DNA from: Paenibacillus rhizosphaerae
GTDB lineage: Bacteria > Bacillota > Bacilli > Paenibacillales > Paenibacillaceae
Direction: 5' to 3'
DNA length: 64,000 nucleotides
Assembly (NCBI RefSeq): GCF_014192015.1
Contig: NZ_JACHXJ010000003.1
Span: forward strand, 310,001 to 374,000
Positions 17,437-26,092 of the stretch are shown in pieces. Within the stretch, counting starts at the first letter, position 1. Every line of letters starts with the position of its first letter. The position numbers and the translations under genes were made by a program. The notes under the pieces were generated by a model, which saw only the letters and a list, made by a program, of their open reading frames with translations, did not search any database and was not told the DNA's origin.

Positions 17437-17488
17437 TATGACAAAAGGCTGTCCCCGCCATTTTGGCGTGGAGACAGCCTTTTGTGTA
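17437..17488. terminator. Strong terminator of the purine transport operon
   Basis: CAAAAGGCTGTC and GACAGCCTTTTG pair, with an inner CCGCC/GGCGTGG stem. A- and T-runs flank both sides, so it could stop transcription in both directions. Confidence 0.85.
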
Positions 17489-17557
17489 TGGAAGATCAAT
17501 CCGACCTGAGTAAGTGCAAAAGTGCTCCTATCTTCGCTCTAAAGCCGCTTTATTTAG

Positions 17558-17722
17558 GAAAAACCACAAAATACGATTTCAGGAAATCTCGCAGCAATGA
17601 TATGGAGCTTTATTGCAGGGTTGATCTATAAGCATTTTCCGTGGTGGCTGAGAAAAATAGTTCTCGATTTGATATCGGCTATGCTGTTTTGCCTGGGGCT
17701 GTATATTCTTATTGCTGCATGA
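17558..17722 (+). pseudogene. Fragment of a small membrane protein
   Basis: Open frame without a credible start. It encodes SGNLAAMIWSFIAGLIYKHF, a charged turn (WWLRK) and LISAMLFCLGLYILIAA before the stop, i.e. two membrane helices. The pattern resembles the end of a LysE-like exporter, but I cannot name the family. A stop at 17555 and the terminator further upstream separate it from any other coding sequence, so it is probably a remnant. Nothing else is seen between 17345 and 17755 apart from the terminator. Confidence 0.45.
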
Positions 17723-17755
17723 ACAGAAGCGCCCCCGAATCCAATACTTTCCCCA

Positions 17756-18469
17756 TTATCCCCGGTTTTCCTTCGCTGCACCCGTGCCCGCTCGCGGCCG
17801 CTCCGCTCCCGGTTCTTTTCTTCCCGTCAGCAGCAGCATGACAAAAGATATCGCGATAATCGCCAGCGTCCACGCCCAGGCCATCGGCATGTTGCCGGCG
17901 TCGACCGCCACGTAAATGGCCGTCGGCACCGTTTGCGTCTTGCCGGGAATGTTCCCGGCAACCATGAGCGTGGCGCCGAACTCGCCGAGCGCGCGGGCGA
18001 ACCCGAGCACGAGCGCAGTCAGCAGCGAGGAATAAGTGAGCGGCAGCGTAATGGAGCGGAACACCCGCCACTCGCCTGCCCCGTCGGACCGGGCTGCCTT
18101 TTCCAGATCCGGGTCAACGGCGGCAAAGCCGTTCTTCATCGTCTGATAGACGAGCGGGAACGCCACGACGACGGTCGCCACGACCGCGGCCCACCATGAA
18201 AAAATAATCGGCGCATCCCACAGCCATTCGATCAGCTGCCCCACCCAGCTGCGGCGGCCGAGCAGCATCAGGAGCAGAAACCCCACCACGGTCGGCGGCA
18301 GGACCAGCGGCAGCATAAACAGCGTCTCCAGTACGATCTTGCCCGGGAAATGATGCCTTGCCATCCACCAAGCAGCTCCCGTACCGAGGACGATCACGAC
18401 CAGGCTTGAGAGCAGGGCGACCTGCAGGGACAGTCTGACCGGATCCCAAAACGCCTGCCAGTCCATCAT
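17756..18469 (-). CDS. modB: Molybdate ABC transporter permease ModB
   Basis: 237 residues, five to six membrane segments. Typical ModB features: FWDPVRLSLQVALLSSLVVI start, LPLVLPPTVVGFLLL, and the ATPase-contact loop LEKAARSDGAGEWRVFRSITLPL, then LGFARALGEFGATLMVAGN, a strong ModB/CysT signature. It starts three bases after modA. No modC ATPase gene is in the window, as in the B. subtilis yvgLM arrangement, so the ATPase must come from elsewhere. Confidence 0.92.
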   Translation of the reverse strand: MMDWQAFWDPVRLSLQVALLSSLVVIVLGTGAAWWMARHHFPGKIVLETLFMLPLVLPPTVVGFLLLMLLGRRSWVGQLIEWLWDAPIIFSWWAAVVATVVVAFPLVYQTMKNGFAAVDPDLEKAARSDGAGEWRVFRSITLPLTYSSLLTALVLGFARALGEFGATLMVAGNIPGKTQTVPTAIYVAVDAGNMPMAWAWTLAIIAISFVMLLLTGRKEPGAERPRAGTGAAKENRG

Positions 18470-18472
18470 CCG

Positions 18473-19330
18473 TTAACCCTGCTGAGGTATGGAAAATCCG
18501 TATTTTTTAAAAATGTCCCGTGCCGCATCGGTTTGCAGGTACTCGTAAAAATCCACCGCTTCCTGGCTGTGCTTCGTCGCCTTGACGACTCCGACCGGAT
18601 AAACCACCGGTGTATAGGCAGTCGGGTCGACAGTAAATGCCACTTTAACCTGATCCGAGGTTAATGCATCCGTCTGATACACAAAACCCGCATCCGCATT
18701 GCCTGTTTCCACGTACTGCAGCACCTGCCGCACATCCTTAGCCTGCACCAGCTTCGACTGGAGCGTGTCCCACAGCTTGGCGTTCGTCAGTGCTTCCTTG
18801 GCGTAGTTTCCTGCCGGTACACTTTCCGGAATGCCGATGGCAATTTTTTTCAAGCCAGAACCTTTCAGGTCCTCCATGCCCGAGACTTGGGCCGGTTCTT
18901 TGGCGCTCACCACGGCAACGAGCTCATTAGCGAGAAGGTCTTTCTCATGCGAAGAATCGATGAGCTGCTTGTCCTCCAGCGCCTTCATGTTCTTCACGGC
19001 AGCCAACAGGAACAGATCCGCCGGTGCGCCCTGCTCGATCTGCTGCTGCAGCGCACCCGAAGCGCCAAAGTTATAATTCAGTTTGACGTTGGCATGCTCC
19101 GCCTCGTACGCTTTTTGAATCTCCTGCAGCGCATCCGTCATGCTGGCCGCAGCGGAGATGGTCAGTTCTACCTGCTGTGCAGACTCCCCGTTAGAAGTTT
19201 CCGCAGCAGCTCCTAAGTCGGCCGATTTCGGGTCGGGAGCCGAACCGGAATTCGATCCGCAGCCTGCCAGCATCAAAACGAAGGCGGCGAGGACCAGCCA
19301 AAATCTTGGTTTCATACCCCTTTTGATCAT
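18473..19330 (-). CDS. modA: Molybdate-binding lipoprotein ModA
   Basis: 285 residues. Lipoprotein signal (LMLAGCG), a low-complexity linker, then the ModA fold: ELTISAAASMTDALQEIQKAYE, LNYNFGASGALQQQIEQGAPADLFL, and a C-terminal YPVGVVKATKHSQEAVDFYEYL. Captures molybdate or tungstate outside the cell for ModB. Start at 19330 has GGAG seven bases upstream; an internal ATG six codons later is less well placed. Confidence 0.92.
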   Translation of the reverse strand: MIKRGMKPRFWLVLAAFVLMLAGCGSNSGSAPDPKSADLGAAAETSNGESAQQVELTISAAASMTDALQEIQKAYEAEHANVKLNYNFGASGALQQQIEQGAPADLFLLAAVKNMKALEDKQLIDSSHEKDLLANELVAVVSAKEPAQVSGMEDLKGSGLKKIAIGIPESVPAGNYAKEALTNAKLWDTLQSKLVQAKDVRQVLQYVETGNADAGFVYQTDALTSDQVKVAFTVDPTAYTPVVYPVGVVKATKHSQEAVDFYEYLQTDAARDIFKKYGFSIPQQG

Positions 19331-19350
19331 CCGTAATCTCCAATCCCTTA

Positions 19351-19392
19351 TCGTTATATTTAGTTATAATTAGTTATAATTGATTATATCGA
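19351..19392. promoter_or_regulatory. Long palindrome in the modA promoter, candidate molybdate operator
   Basis: The left arm is TCGTTATATTTAGTTATAA; the right arm matches its reverse complement at 15 of 19 positions. TTAGTTATAA occurs twice in tandem. It resembles ModE sites (CGTTATAT...ATATAACG). It begins 21 bases upstream of modA and lies between modA and the divergent regulator. Confidence 0.6.
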
Positions 19393-19552
19393 GTGGCCCG
19401 CGAAGTTGTAAATACGGTTTGCAGAATTTTCACATCCGGGTGTGATACAATAGAAGACACTATGTTCACGGAGTTCAGCCTAAGCCATTATAAAGAGTGA
19501 TCGATACAACTTACAACGCACAAGGATACCTGCAACCACAAGGAGGAAGCTC

Positions 19553-20506
19553 ATGTCCAGCGACATTTCGTATACGACCGAGGAGATCGCCAAGCTGTTG
19601 AAAATATCCAAGCTCACCGTCTACGACCTGATCAAAAAAGGCGAGCTGCCTTCGTATCGGGTGGGCAAGCAGATGCGCGTCGATGCCGCGGATTTGGAAG
19701 CCTACAAGCAAAGGGCCAAAGGACTGCAGGCGGCCGAATACCGCCCCGCTCCGGTCGAACCGGTTACCATTCAGCCTGCACCCGTCCCAACCGGCGGAAC
19801 CCGTTCGGTGGTCATTACGGGGCAGGATATCAGTCTTGATATTCTCGTTAAGCATATGGAAAAGCAAACGCCCGGCATCCGTCCCCTCCGTGCCTATGTC
19901 GGGAGTCTCGACAGCCTGATTTCGATGTACCGCGGAGAGTCCGACATCGTGAGCACCCATCTGCTCGACGGCGATACCGGCGAATACAATTTGCCGTACA
20001 TTAAGCGGATTTTGGTCGGCTTTCCGTATATGGTCGTCAACCTGCTCTCGAGAAAGGCTGGCCTGTATGTCCAAAAAGGGAACCCGCTCGGGCTCAAAGA
20101 CTGGGCCGATCTTTCCCGTCCGGGGCTTAGGCTCGTCAACCGCGAAAAAGGATCGGGTGCCCGCGTTCTGCTGGACGAACAGCTGCGGCTGCACGGTATC
20201 CGGCGGGATCAGCTGCAGGGCTACGGCGAGGAGCAGACCAACCATATTGCAGTCGCCGGCACGGTAGCCGCCGGGGAGGCCGATGTTGGAGTTGGCATCG
20301 AAAAAGCGGCAGCGATCGTAAGCGGCGTGGATTTTATCCCGCTGATCGAGGAACGTTACGACCTGGTCGTGCTCAAATCGGCGGAGAATATGCCCTGGAT
20401 CGAGTCGCTGATGGGCATTTTGCGTTCGGAGGAGTTCCGCCGCGAACTGCAGAGCATCGCAGGGTATAATCTGTCCCGTACCGGGGAGATCTTGCTTGAG
20501 ACGTAG
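19553..20506 (+). CDS. HTH plus PBP-like molybdate-responsive regulator
   Basis: 317 residues. Residues 1-50 form an excisionase/MerR-like HTH (YTTEEIAKLLKISKLTVYDL, then GELPSYRVGKQMRVDAADLEAY). From about residue 85 it is a periplasmic-binding-like domain (GQDISLDILVKHM, LRLVNREKGSGARVLLDEQL, GEADVGVGIEKAA). This one-component design, as in B. subtilis YvgK, pairs with modAB genes and probably binds molybdate directly. Divergent from modA across the palindrome; AAGGAGGAAGCTC precedes the ATG. Confidence 0.85.
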   Translation: MSSDISYTTEEIAKLLKISKLTVYDLIKKGELPSYRVGKQMRVDAADLEAYKQRAKGLQAAEYRPAPVEPVTIQPAPVPTGGTRSVVITGQDISLDILVKHMEKQTPGIRPLRAYVGSLDSLISMYRGESDIVSTHLLDGDTGEYNLPYIKRILVGFPYMVVNLLSRKAGLYVQKGNPLGLKDWADLSRPGLRLVNREKGSGARVLLDEQLRLHGIRRDQLQGYGEEQTNHIAVAGTVAAGEADVGVGIEKAAAIVSGVDFIPLIEERYDLVVLKSAENMPWIESLMGILRSEEFRRELQSIAGYNLSRTGEILLET

Positions 20507-20578
20507 GTGTATATTGCGGAAACGGCCCCATTTCATCCTCTTATCCCCCAACTCGAGAGAGTAATGTCCAATCATGAT

Positions 20579-20614
20579 AAAAAAAGGCAGCCGGAATTAT
20601 TCCGACTGCCTTTC
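20579..20614. terminator. Bidirectional terminator
   Basis: AAAGGCAGCCGGAAT pairs with ATTCCGACTGCCTTT, one mismatch, flanked by A-run and TTTCTT. Serves the HTH/PBP regulator and the convergent acyl-CoA-dehydrogenase-like gene. Confidence 0.85.
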
Positions 20615-20684
20615 TTGCTATATCCATTCTACGAGCCTACGCAACAAGCCTACGAGCCATACATACCTACAAGCCGGGCTGGCC

Positions 20685-21905
20685 TTACCGGGTGGTGCCG
20701 GTGCTTCCTTCCCCAGCACCGGATACGTCCGCGATCGCCCGGCGGGCAAGCATCGATGTGACCGTGTCGTCCATCGGCGGGTTGTGCAGACCCGCCCGCA
20801 CGTCGCGGTACATCCGCTCCAGCGGAAGCTGGCGCGACAGGCTGGCCCCGCCCACGATCCGCATCGCCAGATCGACGATGCGCAGGGCCGCATGCGTCGC
20901 CGTCGTCTTGACGAGCCCGAGATCGGGCCTCATACCCGGCCGCAGCTCCAGCTGGCGGTCCCAGCGGTCCGCCACGCTGTACATGAGCGTACGGGCGGTG
21001 ATCAGCTCGGACTCCATCTCCCCGATCTTCTGCTGGATATGCGGCAGGTCGGCAATCGGTCCCGGCAGACTGTTTGGCCGGTAATTCGCGGCGTAACGCA
21101 CCGCAAAATCCCGGGCAGCCCAGGCAATGCCGATATAACATGCCGGGATATGCAGCAGCCCCCCGCCGTGATCGGACATTTTACCTGACGGCAGTCCCCC
21201 TAACGGATCCTCACTATCGATCCGTTCCCCGTCCGGCACGAATGCCTCTTCCAGCACCAGATCGTGGCTGCCGGTCGCCCGCATGCCCATCGTATTCCAC
21301 GTTTCGTCAATGCTGACGCCCGGACCCTTCCGCACCAAGAACGTTCCGGTCTTGTCTTCTTCCTCCACAAATGCAGTGACCGTAAACTGGTCGAGCACCG
21401 GGATGAGCGAGCTGAAGGTTTTACGGCCGGTCAGCAGCCATCCTCCTTCCGTACGTTCCGCTTTCGTTCCCGGACGGCCGCCCCGGCTCGGACTGCCGGT
21501 TGCCGGTTCGCTGGCGAACTGATTGATCATCGCCCCTTCCCGGACGATTTGCTTGCAAAAGCCGGCATACAGCTCGCGCGGCCACGACTGGCTGATGCGC
21601 ATCTGCAGCACCTGGCTCACATGCCAGCCGACCGCGAGCGTCGTCGAGCCGTCCCCTTTTCCCAGCCGTTCCTGGGCAAGAATCATTTCGTACAGCGACG
21701 CTTCCTCGCCGCCAAATTCGGCCGGTACGGTCAGCTTTAAATAACCCGACTCCTTCAGGTCGTCAAAATTTTCGAACGGGAAGGATCCCTCCCGGTCATG
21801 TTCCGCGGCTCTCTCCGCAAACACCGCCGCAAGCCTCTCGGACCTGGCCGCGATCTCGGCCTCCCGGCTATTTCGTATAAACGGATCCGTTTGCATGGAA
21901 TTCAT
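20685..21905 (-). CDS. Acyl-CoA dehydrogenase family flavoprotein
   Basis: 406 residues. The three ACAD regions are visible: an N-terminal helical part (NFDDLKESGYLKLTVPAEFGG), a middle beta domain (FASEPATGSP, WLLTGRKTFSSLIPVLDQFTV, MGMRATGSHDLVLEEAFVP) and the C-terminal four-helix part (ELITARTLMYSVADRWD, MRIVGGASLSRQLPLERMYRDVRAG). The middle-domain pattern is closer to the SfnB/DszC-like monooxygenase group than to fatty-acid enzymes, so sulphur or nitrogen scavenging is possible. ATG 21905 follows GGGGAGAG and is preferred over the upstream in-frame ATG at 21974. Confidence 0.75.
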   Translation of the reverse strand: MNSMQTDPFIRNSREAEIAARSERLAAVFAERAAEHDREGSFPFENFDDLKESGYLKLTVPAEFGGEEASLYEMILAQERLGKGDGSTTLAVGWHVSQVLQMRISQSWPRELYAGFCKQIVREGAMINQFASEPATGSPSRGGRPGTKAERTEGGWLLTGRKTFSSLIPVLDQFTVTAFVEEEDKTGTFLVRKGPGVSIDETWNTMGMRATGSHDLVLEEAFVPDGERIDSEDPLGGLPSGKMSDHGGGLLHIPACYIGIAWAARDFAVRYAANYRPNSLPGPIADLPHIQQKIGEMESELITARTLMYSVADRWDRQLELRPGMRPDLGLVKTTATHAALRIVDLAMRIVGGASLSRQLPLERMYRDVRAGLHNPPMDDTVTSMLARRAIADVSGAGEGSTGTTR

Positions 21906-22120
21906 GCTGCACTCTCCCCTCGCCTGTATCTTTTCTCCTAACGGCATCAGAAAGCATCCGCTGTGACGCCGCACTCTGACTTTCCCAGAAGACCAACCCT
22001 AAGCGTGGTCTGTTTTCTGTGTAGAAATATCGATAGATGCTATTTACTCATTGTATAATGCGGTGGCTGTGTTGTCCAAAGATGAACCTGTTTCTTTTTA
22101 AAAAGGAGTGATCGGAAAGG

Positions 22121-22165
22121 TTAGGTGCTTCAAGGGCCGCTTAAGGCAGCCGGTGACCTAATTTT
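22121..22165 (+). terminator. Terminator-like hairpin in the MerR gene leader
   Basis: TTAGGT (22121-22126) pairs with ACCTAA (22156-22161), with an inner GGCCGC/GCAGCC stem, then TTTT. It lies about 135 bases before the MerR start with no known gene upstream on that strand; attenuator or stray element. Confidence 0.4.
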
Positions 22166-22263
22166 CGTTTGCTTTGCGATCATTTTGCTTAACACCGAAA
22201 CGGGATGCAGCTGGGACAATATGCGTACTCGCTTTACAAAGTCGGATAGAAGTGATATTTTAT

Positions 22264-22287
22264 AAACACGACGTTAACGTCATGTTT
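22264..22287. promoter_or_regulatory. MerR operator at its own gene
   Basis: Core GACGTTAACGTC (22270-22281) with arms AAACAC and ATGTTT, a 24-base palindrome with one mismatch. It lies 13 bases upstream of the MerR start. Confidence 0.75.
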
Positions 22288-22299
22288 GGAGGGCAAGAT

Positions 22300-22689
22300 A
22301 TGAAGGATCGCATGCGCATAGGGGATTTATCGGAACGAGCGGGGGTTACTCAGCGTACGGTTCGATATTACGAAAAAATGGGGTTGATCCCTCCAGGCGA
22401 GCGTGAAGGCAACGGGCAGCATTACTATACAGAAGAGACCGTTGCCCGGCTGCGCAAAATCGACCAATTAAAGAAGCTTGGGCTCAGCCTGGAGGAAATA
22501 CGAGATGTGATCGACCTCTATTTCATGGACCCGAGTGGTGTACAGCCTAAACAGAAAGTGCTCGGCATCTTGAGGCAGCACCTATCAGAGGCGGATCGGA
22601 AGATCGAGGGGTTACAACAATTCCGGACCGATTTACTGACTAATATCGAACGCTTTGAGCAATGGCTCAAGGACGCCGAGCAGCTTTAA
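22300..22689 (+). CDS. MerR family transcriptional regulator
   Basis: 129 residues. N-terminal MerR HTH: RIGDLSERAGVTQRTVRYYE, KMGLIPPGEREGNGQHYYTE. A long dimerisation helix follows (SEADRKIEGLQQFRTDLLTNIERFEQWL). No metal-binding cysteines are present, so it is not a metal sensor. ATG 22300 follows GGAGGGCAAGAT. The dehydrogenase gene 66 bases downstream has the same palindrome in front, so the two form an autoregulated pair. Confidence 0.88.
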   Translation: MKDRMRIGDLSERAGVTQRTVRYYEKMGLIPPGEREGNGQHYYTEETVARLRKIDQLKKLGLSLEEIRDVIDLYFMDPSGVQPKQKVLGILRQHLSEADRKIEGLQQFRTDLLTNIERFEQWLKDAEQL

Positions 22690-22700
22690 TTTTTTTTGCT

Positions 22701-22728
22701 ACAAACATGACGTTAACGTCATGTTTGT
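22701..22728. promoter_or_regulatory. Perfect 28-bp palindrome, MerR operator at the dehydrogenase gene
   Basis: ACAAACATGACGTT followed directly by its exact reverse complement. It contains the same GACGTTAACGTC core as the site at 22264-22287. AT-rich -10-like TATATT lies just downstream. Confidence 0.8.
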
Positions 22729-22755
22729 ATATATTTTTTTTGTAGGAGGATAAAA

Positions 22756-23589
22756 ATGATGAACGAAAACGAGACGATCGGATTTATCGGACTTGGCAGC
22801 CTAGGTCTGCCGCTGGCTACGAATCTCCTTGATGCAGGGTATCCTTTGGTGGTGCATAACAGGACAGCCAGCAAAGCCGAACCTTTGATTGCCCAAGGTG
22901 CCCGGCTGGCATCCAGACCGGATGAGGCCGTCACCGCCGGCGGAATCGTCGTCACCATTTTGTGGGATGATGCGTCTGTGGAGAGCATCGTCATGAGCGA
23001 TGGCTTTTTAGAGAAGCTTGGCAAAGAGGGGATTCATATCTCAATGAGCACGGTATCGCCAGATACATCCCAAAAGCTGGCCGCTGTTCACGCCGAGCAT
23101 GGCAGCATCCTGGTCGAAGCCCCCATCTTTGGAGTCCCGGAGGCCGCGGCAGCGCGTCAGCTCTCCATCCCCGTGGCTGGGCCGCAGCAGGCTAAAGAAC
23201 GCGTCCGCCCGATTTTGGAGGCTATGGGAGGGTTGAATATTTTCGATTTTGGCGAAGCAGCCGGGGCAGCGAATCAGGTGAAACTGGTTGGAAACTTCAT
23301 GATTACTTCCGCCGTGTACACCATTCGGGAAGCTCTCTCCATGGTCGAGAAGAACGGTGGCGATCCCAAGCCTGTGATGGATATGCTGACCCAAACGCTG
23401 TTTAACGCCCCCATTTATAAGCGTTACGGCCAGATGGCTGCCGAGAACATGGATCATCTCTTTACTCAAAGCCATATTCCGTTAAAGGACGTGGGCATTT
23501 TTAAACAAGCGTCACAACGGGCTGGGGCCCCCACACCTTTGTCGAACCTGTTGTATGACCTGTTAAGCAGTGAGCATAAACAAGGATAA
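22756..23589 (+). CDS. NAD(P)-dependent beta-hydroxyacid dehydrogenase family
   Basis: 277 residues. N-terminal Rossmann fold with TIGFIGLGSLGLPLATNLLDAGY and VVHNRTASKAEPL, where the Arg-Thr after the strand favours NADPH. The substrate loop ISMSTVSPDTSQKLA corresponds to the DxST motif of 3-hydroxyisobutyrate dehydrogenases, and the catalytic Lys is in GAANQVKLVGNFM. The C-terminal domain is all-helical. It could be a hydroxyacid or succinic-semialdehyde reductase. Controlled by the MerR protein upstream according to the shared palindrome. Confidence 0.85.
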   Translation: MMNENETIGFIGLGSLGLPLATNLLDAGYPLVVHNRTASKAEPLIAQGARLASRPDEAVTAGGIVVTILWDDASVESIVMSDGFLEKLGKEGIHISMSTVSPDTSQKLAAVHAEHGSILVEAPIFGVPEAAAARQLSIPVAGPQQAKERVRPILEAMGGLNIFDFGEAAGAANQVKLVGNFMITSAVYTIREALSMVEKNGGDPKPVMDMLTQTLFNAPIYKRYGQMAAENMDHLFTQSHIPLKDVGIFKQASQRAGAPTPLSNLLYDLLSSEHKQG

Positions 23590-23720
23590 TATCGATAACA
23601 TCGTAACCCATATACGTTTACGAGGAAAAGGAGTATGCATGCGGCCCGCTCGAAAGAAAGGAAAAAAAGGCTGAGGTTCCAGGGAATGCTTCTCTTTGGA
23701 CGCCATCTTACGTTAAATAA

Positions 23721-23767
23721 AACAGCAGCCCCCGCAGAGCGCGAACGCACTCCCGGGGGCTGCTGTT
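23721..23767. terminator. Terminator closing the exopolysaccharide/lasso operon
   Basis: Perfect 14-base arms AACAGCAGCCCCCG (23721-23734) and CGGGGGCTGCTGTT (23754-23767). On the minus strand TTTTATTT follows, so it ends the minus operon after the ABC exporter; it also stops the dehydrogenase transcript. Confidence 0.9.
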
Positions 23768-23775
23768 CATATGGA

Positions 23776-25584
23776 TCATACCTGCATTTGAGCTCCGCTT
23801 TGGTAGCTCAGCAGTTTGCTGAAGGAACCTTTGCTCTCCTGCGACAGCTGCAAATAGCCGCCCTGCTGGATGACCTCGCCCTGCTCCATCACGATCACAT
23901 GGTCCGCGTTCCGGATGGTGGACAGACGGTGGGCGATCACAATCATGGTCATGCTTCCCTTTAGGCGTTCCAGCGCCTGCTGGATCAGAAGCTCATTTTC
24001 GCTGTCGAGCGCGCTTGTCGCTTCATCCAGAACAAGGATGCTCGGCCGCTTCAAAATCGCGCGGGCCAACACTAGCCGTTGGCGCTCCCCACCTGACAAG
24101 CGAACGCCCCGGTCCCCGATGACCGTGTCCAATCCTTGCGGCAGCTTGCGGACAAACTCGGCCGAGGCCGAAAACTCCAGCGCCTGCCATAGATCGTCAT
24201 CCTGCGCATCCGGGTCCACCAGCTGCAAATTGTAGCGGATGCTCTCGTTGAACAGGAACGGATCCTGCGCTACGTATCCGATCGAGCCGCGCAGCGCCAG
24301 CAGCTGGTGTTCACGCTGCAGCGAGATGCCGTCCGCCCGTACTTCGCCCTCTTCCGGATGGATCAGTCCCATCAGCAGGTCGACCAGGGTGCTTTTCCCG
24401 GCGCCCGATTTGCCGACGATGGCGGTCATGCGGTTCGCCGGAATCTGGACATTAATATCGCGCAGTGCATATTGCGGCTCCTTGGGGTTGTACCGGTAGC
24501 TGACATGGGCGCAGCTGATTCCGTCTGCCAAGGCAAGCTTAGAAGCCCCCGCCGCTTCCGGGCTGATCAGCTCCTGCTCCGCTTCGTACTCCTGCTGCAG
24601 CTTCCGCATGTCATGAAACGCTGGCAGATTCGAGCTGAGCTGCTCCATATTTGACTGAATGCCGATAAACCTTGGCCACAGCCGGGTGAAAATGAGCACA
24701 ACCGTAATCAGCTGCTCCGGCGGAGTATGCAGTACCGCGATCGCCATGTACATAAATGCTGCGACCAGCACGACGGAGGACAGGCGGTAAATGACCTGTG
24801 ACATGGAGTTCACCCGGCCGAACTCGAGGAAATTATGCTCCATCTGATAAGTCAGCTTACGGAACCAATGGATGTGGGACGCCTCCAGCCGGTTGCTTTT
24901 GATATCCTTAATGCCGCCGAAATGGTCGCTGATCCCTGCAAAATAATGCTTGGACAGCTCGGTGGTCTCCTCGCCGATCCGCTTGGACCTGCGCACAAAC
25001 CTCCGTGCAAACAGAGCCAGCAGTCCCCCGCTGACCAGCACCATCAATGTCAACGCCGGCGACAGCCACAGCGCCAGGGCAATTTGAAGCACGGTAAAGA
25101 TCAGCGACGTCACCATCTGTAAAAATAAAGTCGTGCCGTAATTGACCCGGCCCAGCTCGTTGGACATCACATGGTTGAAATCCGACCGGCGTTTGCGCAG
25201 GTAAAACTCCCATTTGGCCCGCAGCAGCCCTTCATACGTCTCGGTCCGCAGCGTCCGGATAAAAGATTGAATAATCCTTGCATTCAGGAGGGTCTGGCTT
25301 CGCTGCAGCAGCGCTTGTCCACCCAGGATGAGGACATAGACGGCCAGAACCAGTGGCAGGCTGAGCTGCAGGGACCAGGAATGGATCATCCCGGTAAGCG
25401 GGGCCAAAAACGGCAGGCTCCCCGAATCCATTTGCAGCAGGCCGATCATGCCCAGCAGCGGAACGATCAAATACATGCCGATGCCGTCCAATAGACTGAT
25501 GAGAATGGTCATGGACATGTTCAGGTACAGTTTGCCTCCGGCGACCCGCTGGATTTTACGAATATAGTAGAATAAATCCTTCAT
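23776..25584 (-). CDS. ABC transporter, lasso peptide exporter (D)
   Basis: 602 residues, a fused half-transporter. Residues 1-300 hold six membrane segments (ILISLLDGIGMYLIVPLLGM onward). The ATPase domain has Walker A VGKSGAGKSTLVDLLMG, signature LSGGERQRLVLARAIL and Walker B ILVLDEATSALDSENE. No N-terminal C39 peptidase domain, as expected for lasso exporters whose leader is removed by B2. Fourteen bases downstream of B2, last gene of the minus-strand operon. Role inferred from its neighbours: export and self-protection for the lasso peptide. Confidence 0.85.
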   Translation of the reverse strand: MKDLFYYIRKIQRVAGGKLYLNMSMTILISLLDGIGMYLIVPLLGMIGLLQMDSGSLPFLAPLTGMIHSWSLQLSLPLVLAVYVLILGGQALLQRSQTLLNARIIQSFIRTLRTETYEGLLRAKWEFYLRKRRSDFNHVMSNELGRVNYGTTLFLQMVTSLIFTVLQIALALWLSPALTLMVLVSGGLLALFARRFVRRSKRIGEETTELSKHYFAGISDHFGGIKDIKSNRLEASHIHWFRKLTYQMEHNFLEFGRVNSMSQVIYRLSSVVLVAAFMYMAIAVLHTPPEQLITVVLIFTRLWPRFIGIQSNMEQLSSNLPAFHDMRKLQQEYEAEQELISPEAAGASKLALADGISCAHVSYRYNPKEPQYALRDINVQIPANRMTAIVGKSGAGKSTLVDLLMGLIHPEEGEVRADGISLQREHQLLALRGSIGYVAQDPFLFNESIRYNLQLVDPDAQDDDLWQALEFSASAEFVRKLPQGLDTVIGDRGVRLSGGERQRLVLARAILKRPSILVLDEATSALDSENELLIQQALERLKGSMTMIVIAHRLSTIRNADHVIVMEQGEVIQQGGYLQLSQESKGSFSKLLSYQSGAQMQV

Positions 25585-25597
25585 TGTACGTAGCTCC

Positions 25598-26092
25598 TTA
25601 TCCGGATTGCCGCGTCATGAGCCCGGCCTCTCGGTCCGCTGCCGCTCCGTTTCCGAAAATGCCCACAACCGTATACTTCTCGTGTCCTTCTCTTCCCGTC
25701 ACGATGTACGACCCGCAGCGCAGCCAGGCATGAGCCGCCAGCCGTCCCTGTTCGTCCCTGCCGCTACCCAAATAAAGCGTGCTCGACAGGCCGCGGCGCT
25801 TCAGCATTTTCATGGCGGCGATCGCCTTGACCAGGCATTGGCTCTCCCACCAGGTGTACCGGCTCATGCCGTGAACGGCTTTGGATACTTGACGGATTGT
25901 CAGCAATTTTTCCCGGTCAAGCTCGAGCGCCGGTGTCTCCTTCATATAGCTCCCCAAGGAAGGGGCAACTTTGGCGAACGGGAGTGCCTTCAGCACTCTT
26001 CCCCATGCCAGGAGCACATAGGCTTCGGCATACATCATCTTCTGGGCCCATGGAAAACGGACAAAAGCGCGCAGCTGCCTACTCCAGCTCAT
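25598..26092 (-). CDS. Lasso peptide biosynthesis B2 protein (leader peptidase)
   Basis: 164 residues, transglutaminase-like cysteine protease fold used as the B2 half of split lasso B proteins. Cys86 in TWWESQCLVKAIAAM and His121 in LAAHAWLRCG are the visible catalytic residues. The C-terminus VTGREGHEKYTVVGIFG is typical of Firmicutes B2 proteins. It cuts the precursor leader after delivery by B1. Start overlaps the end of B1 by 14 bases, so the two are probably translationally coupled. Confidence 0.9.
   Translation of the reverse strand: MSWSRQLRAFVRFPWAQKMMYAEAYVLLAWGRVLKALPFAKVAPSLGSYMKETPALELDREKLLTIRQVSKAVHGMSRYTWWESQCLVKAIAAMKMLKRRGLSSTLYLGSGRDEQGRLAAHAWLRCGSYIVTGREGHEKYTVVGIFGNGAAADREAGLMTRQSG

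Larger units (their letters stand above)
21906..22299. other. Divergent intergenic region, flavoprotein and MerR genes
   Basis: No gene seen. It holds a terminator-like hairpin at 22121-22165, preceded by AAAAAGGAGTGAT, and the MerR operator at 22264-22287. Confidence 0.5.
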
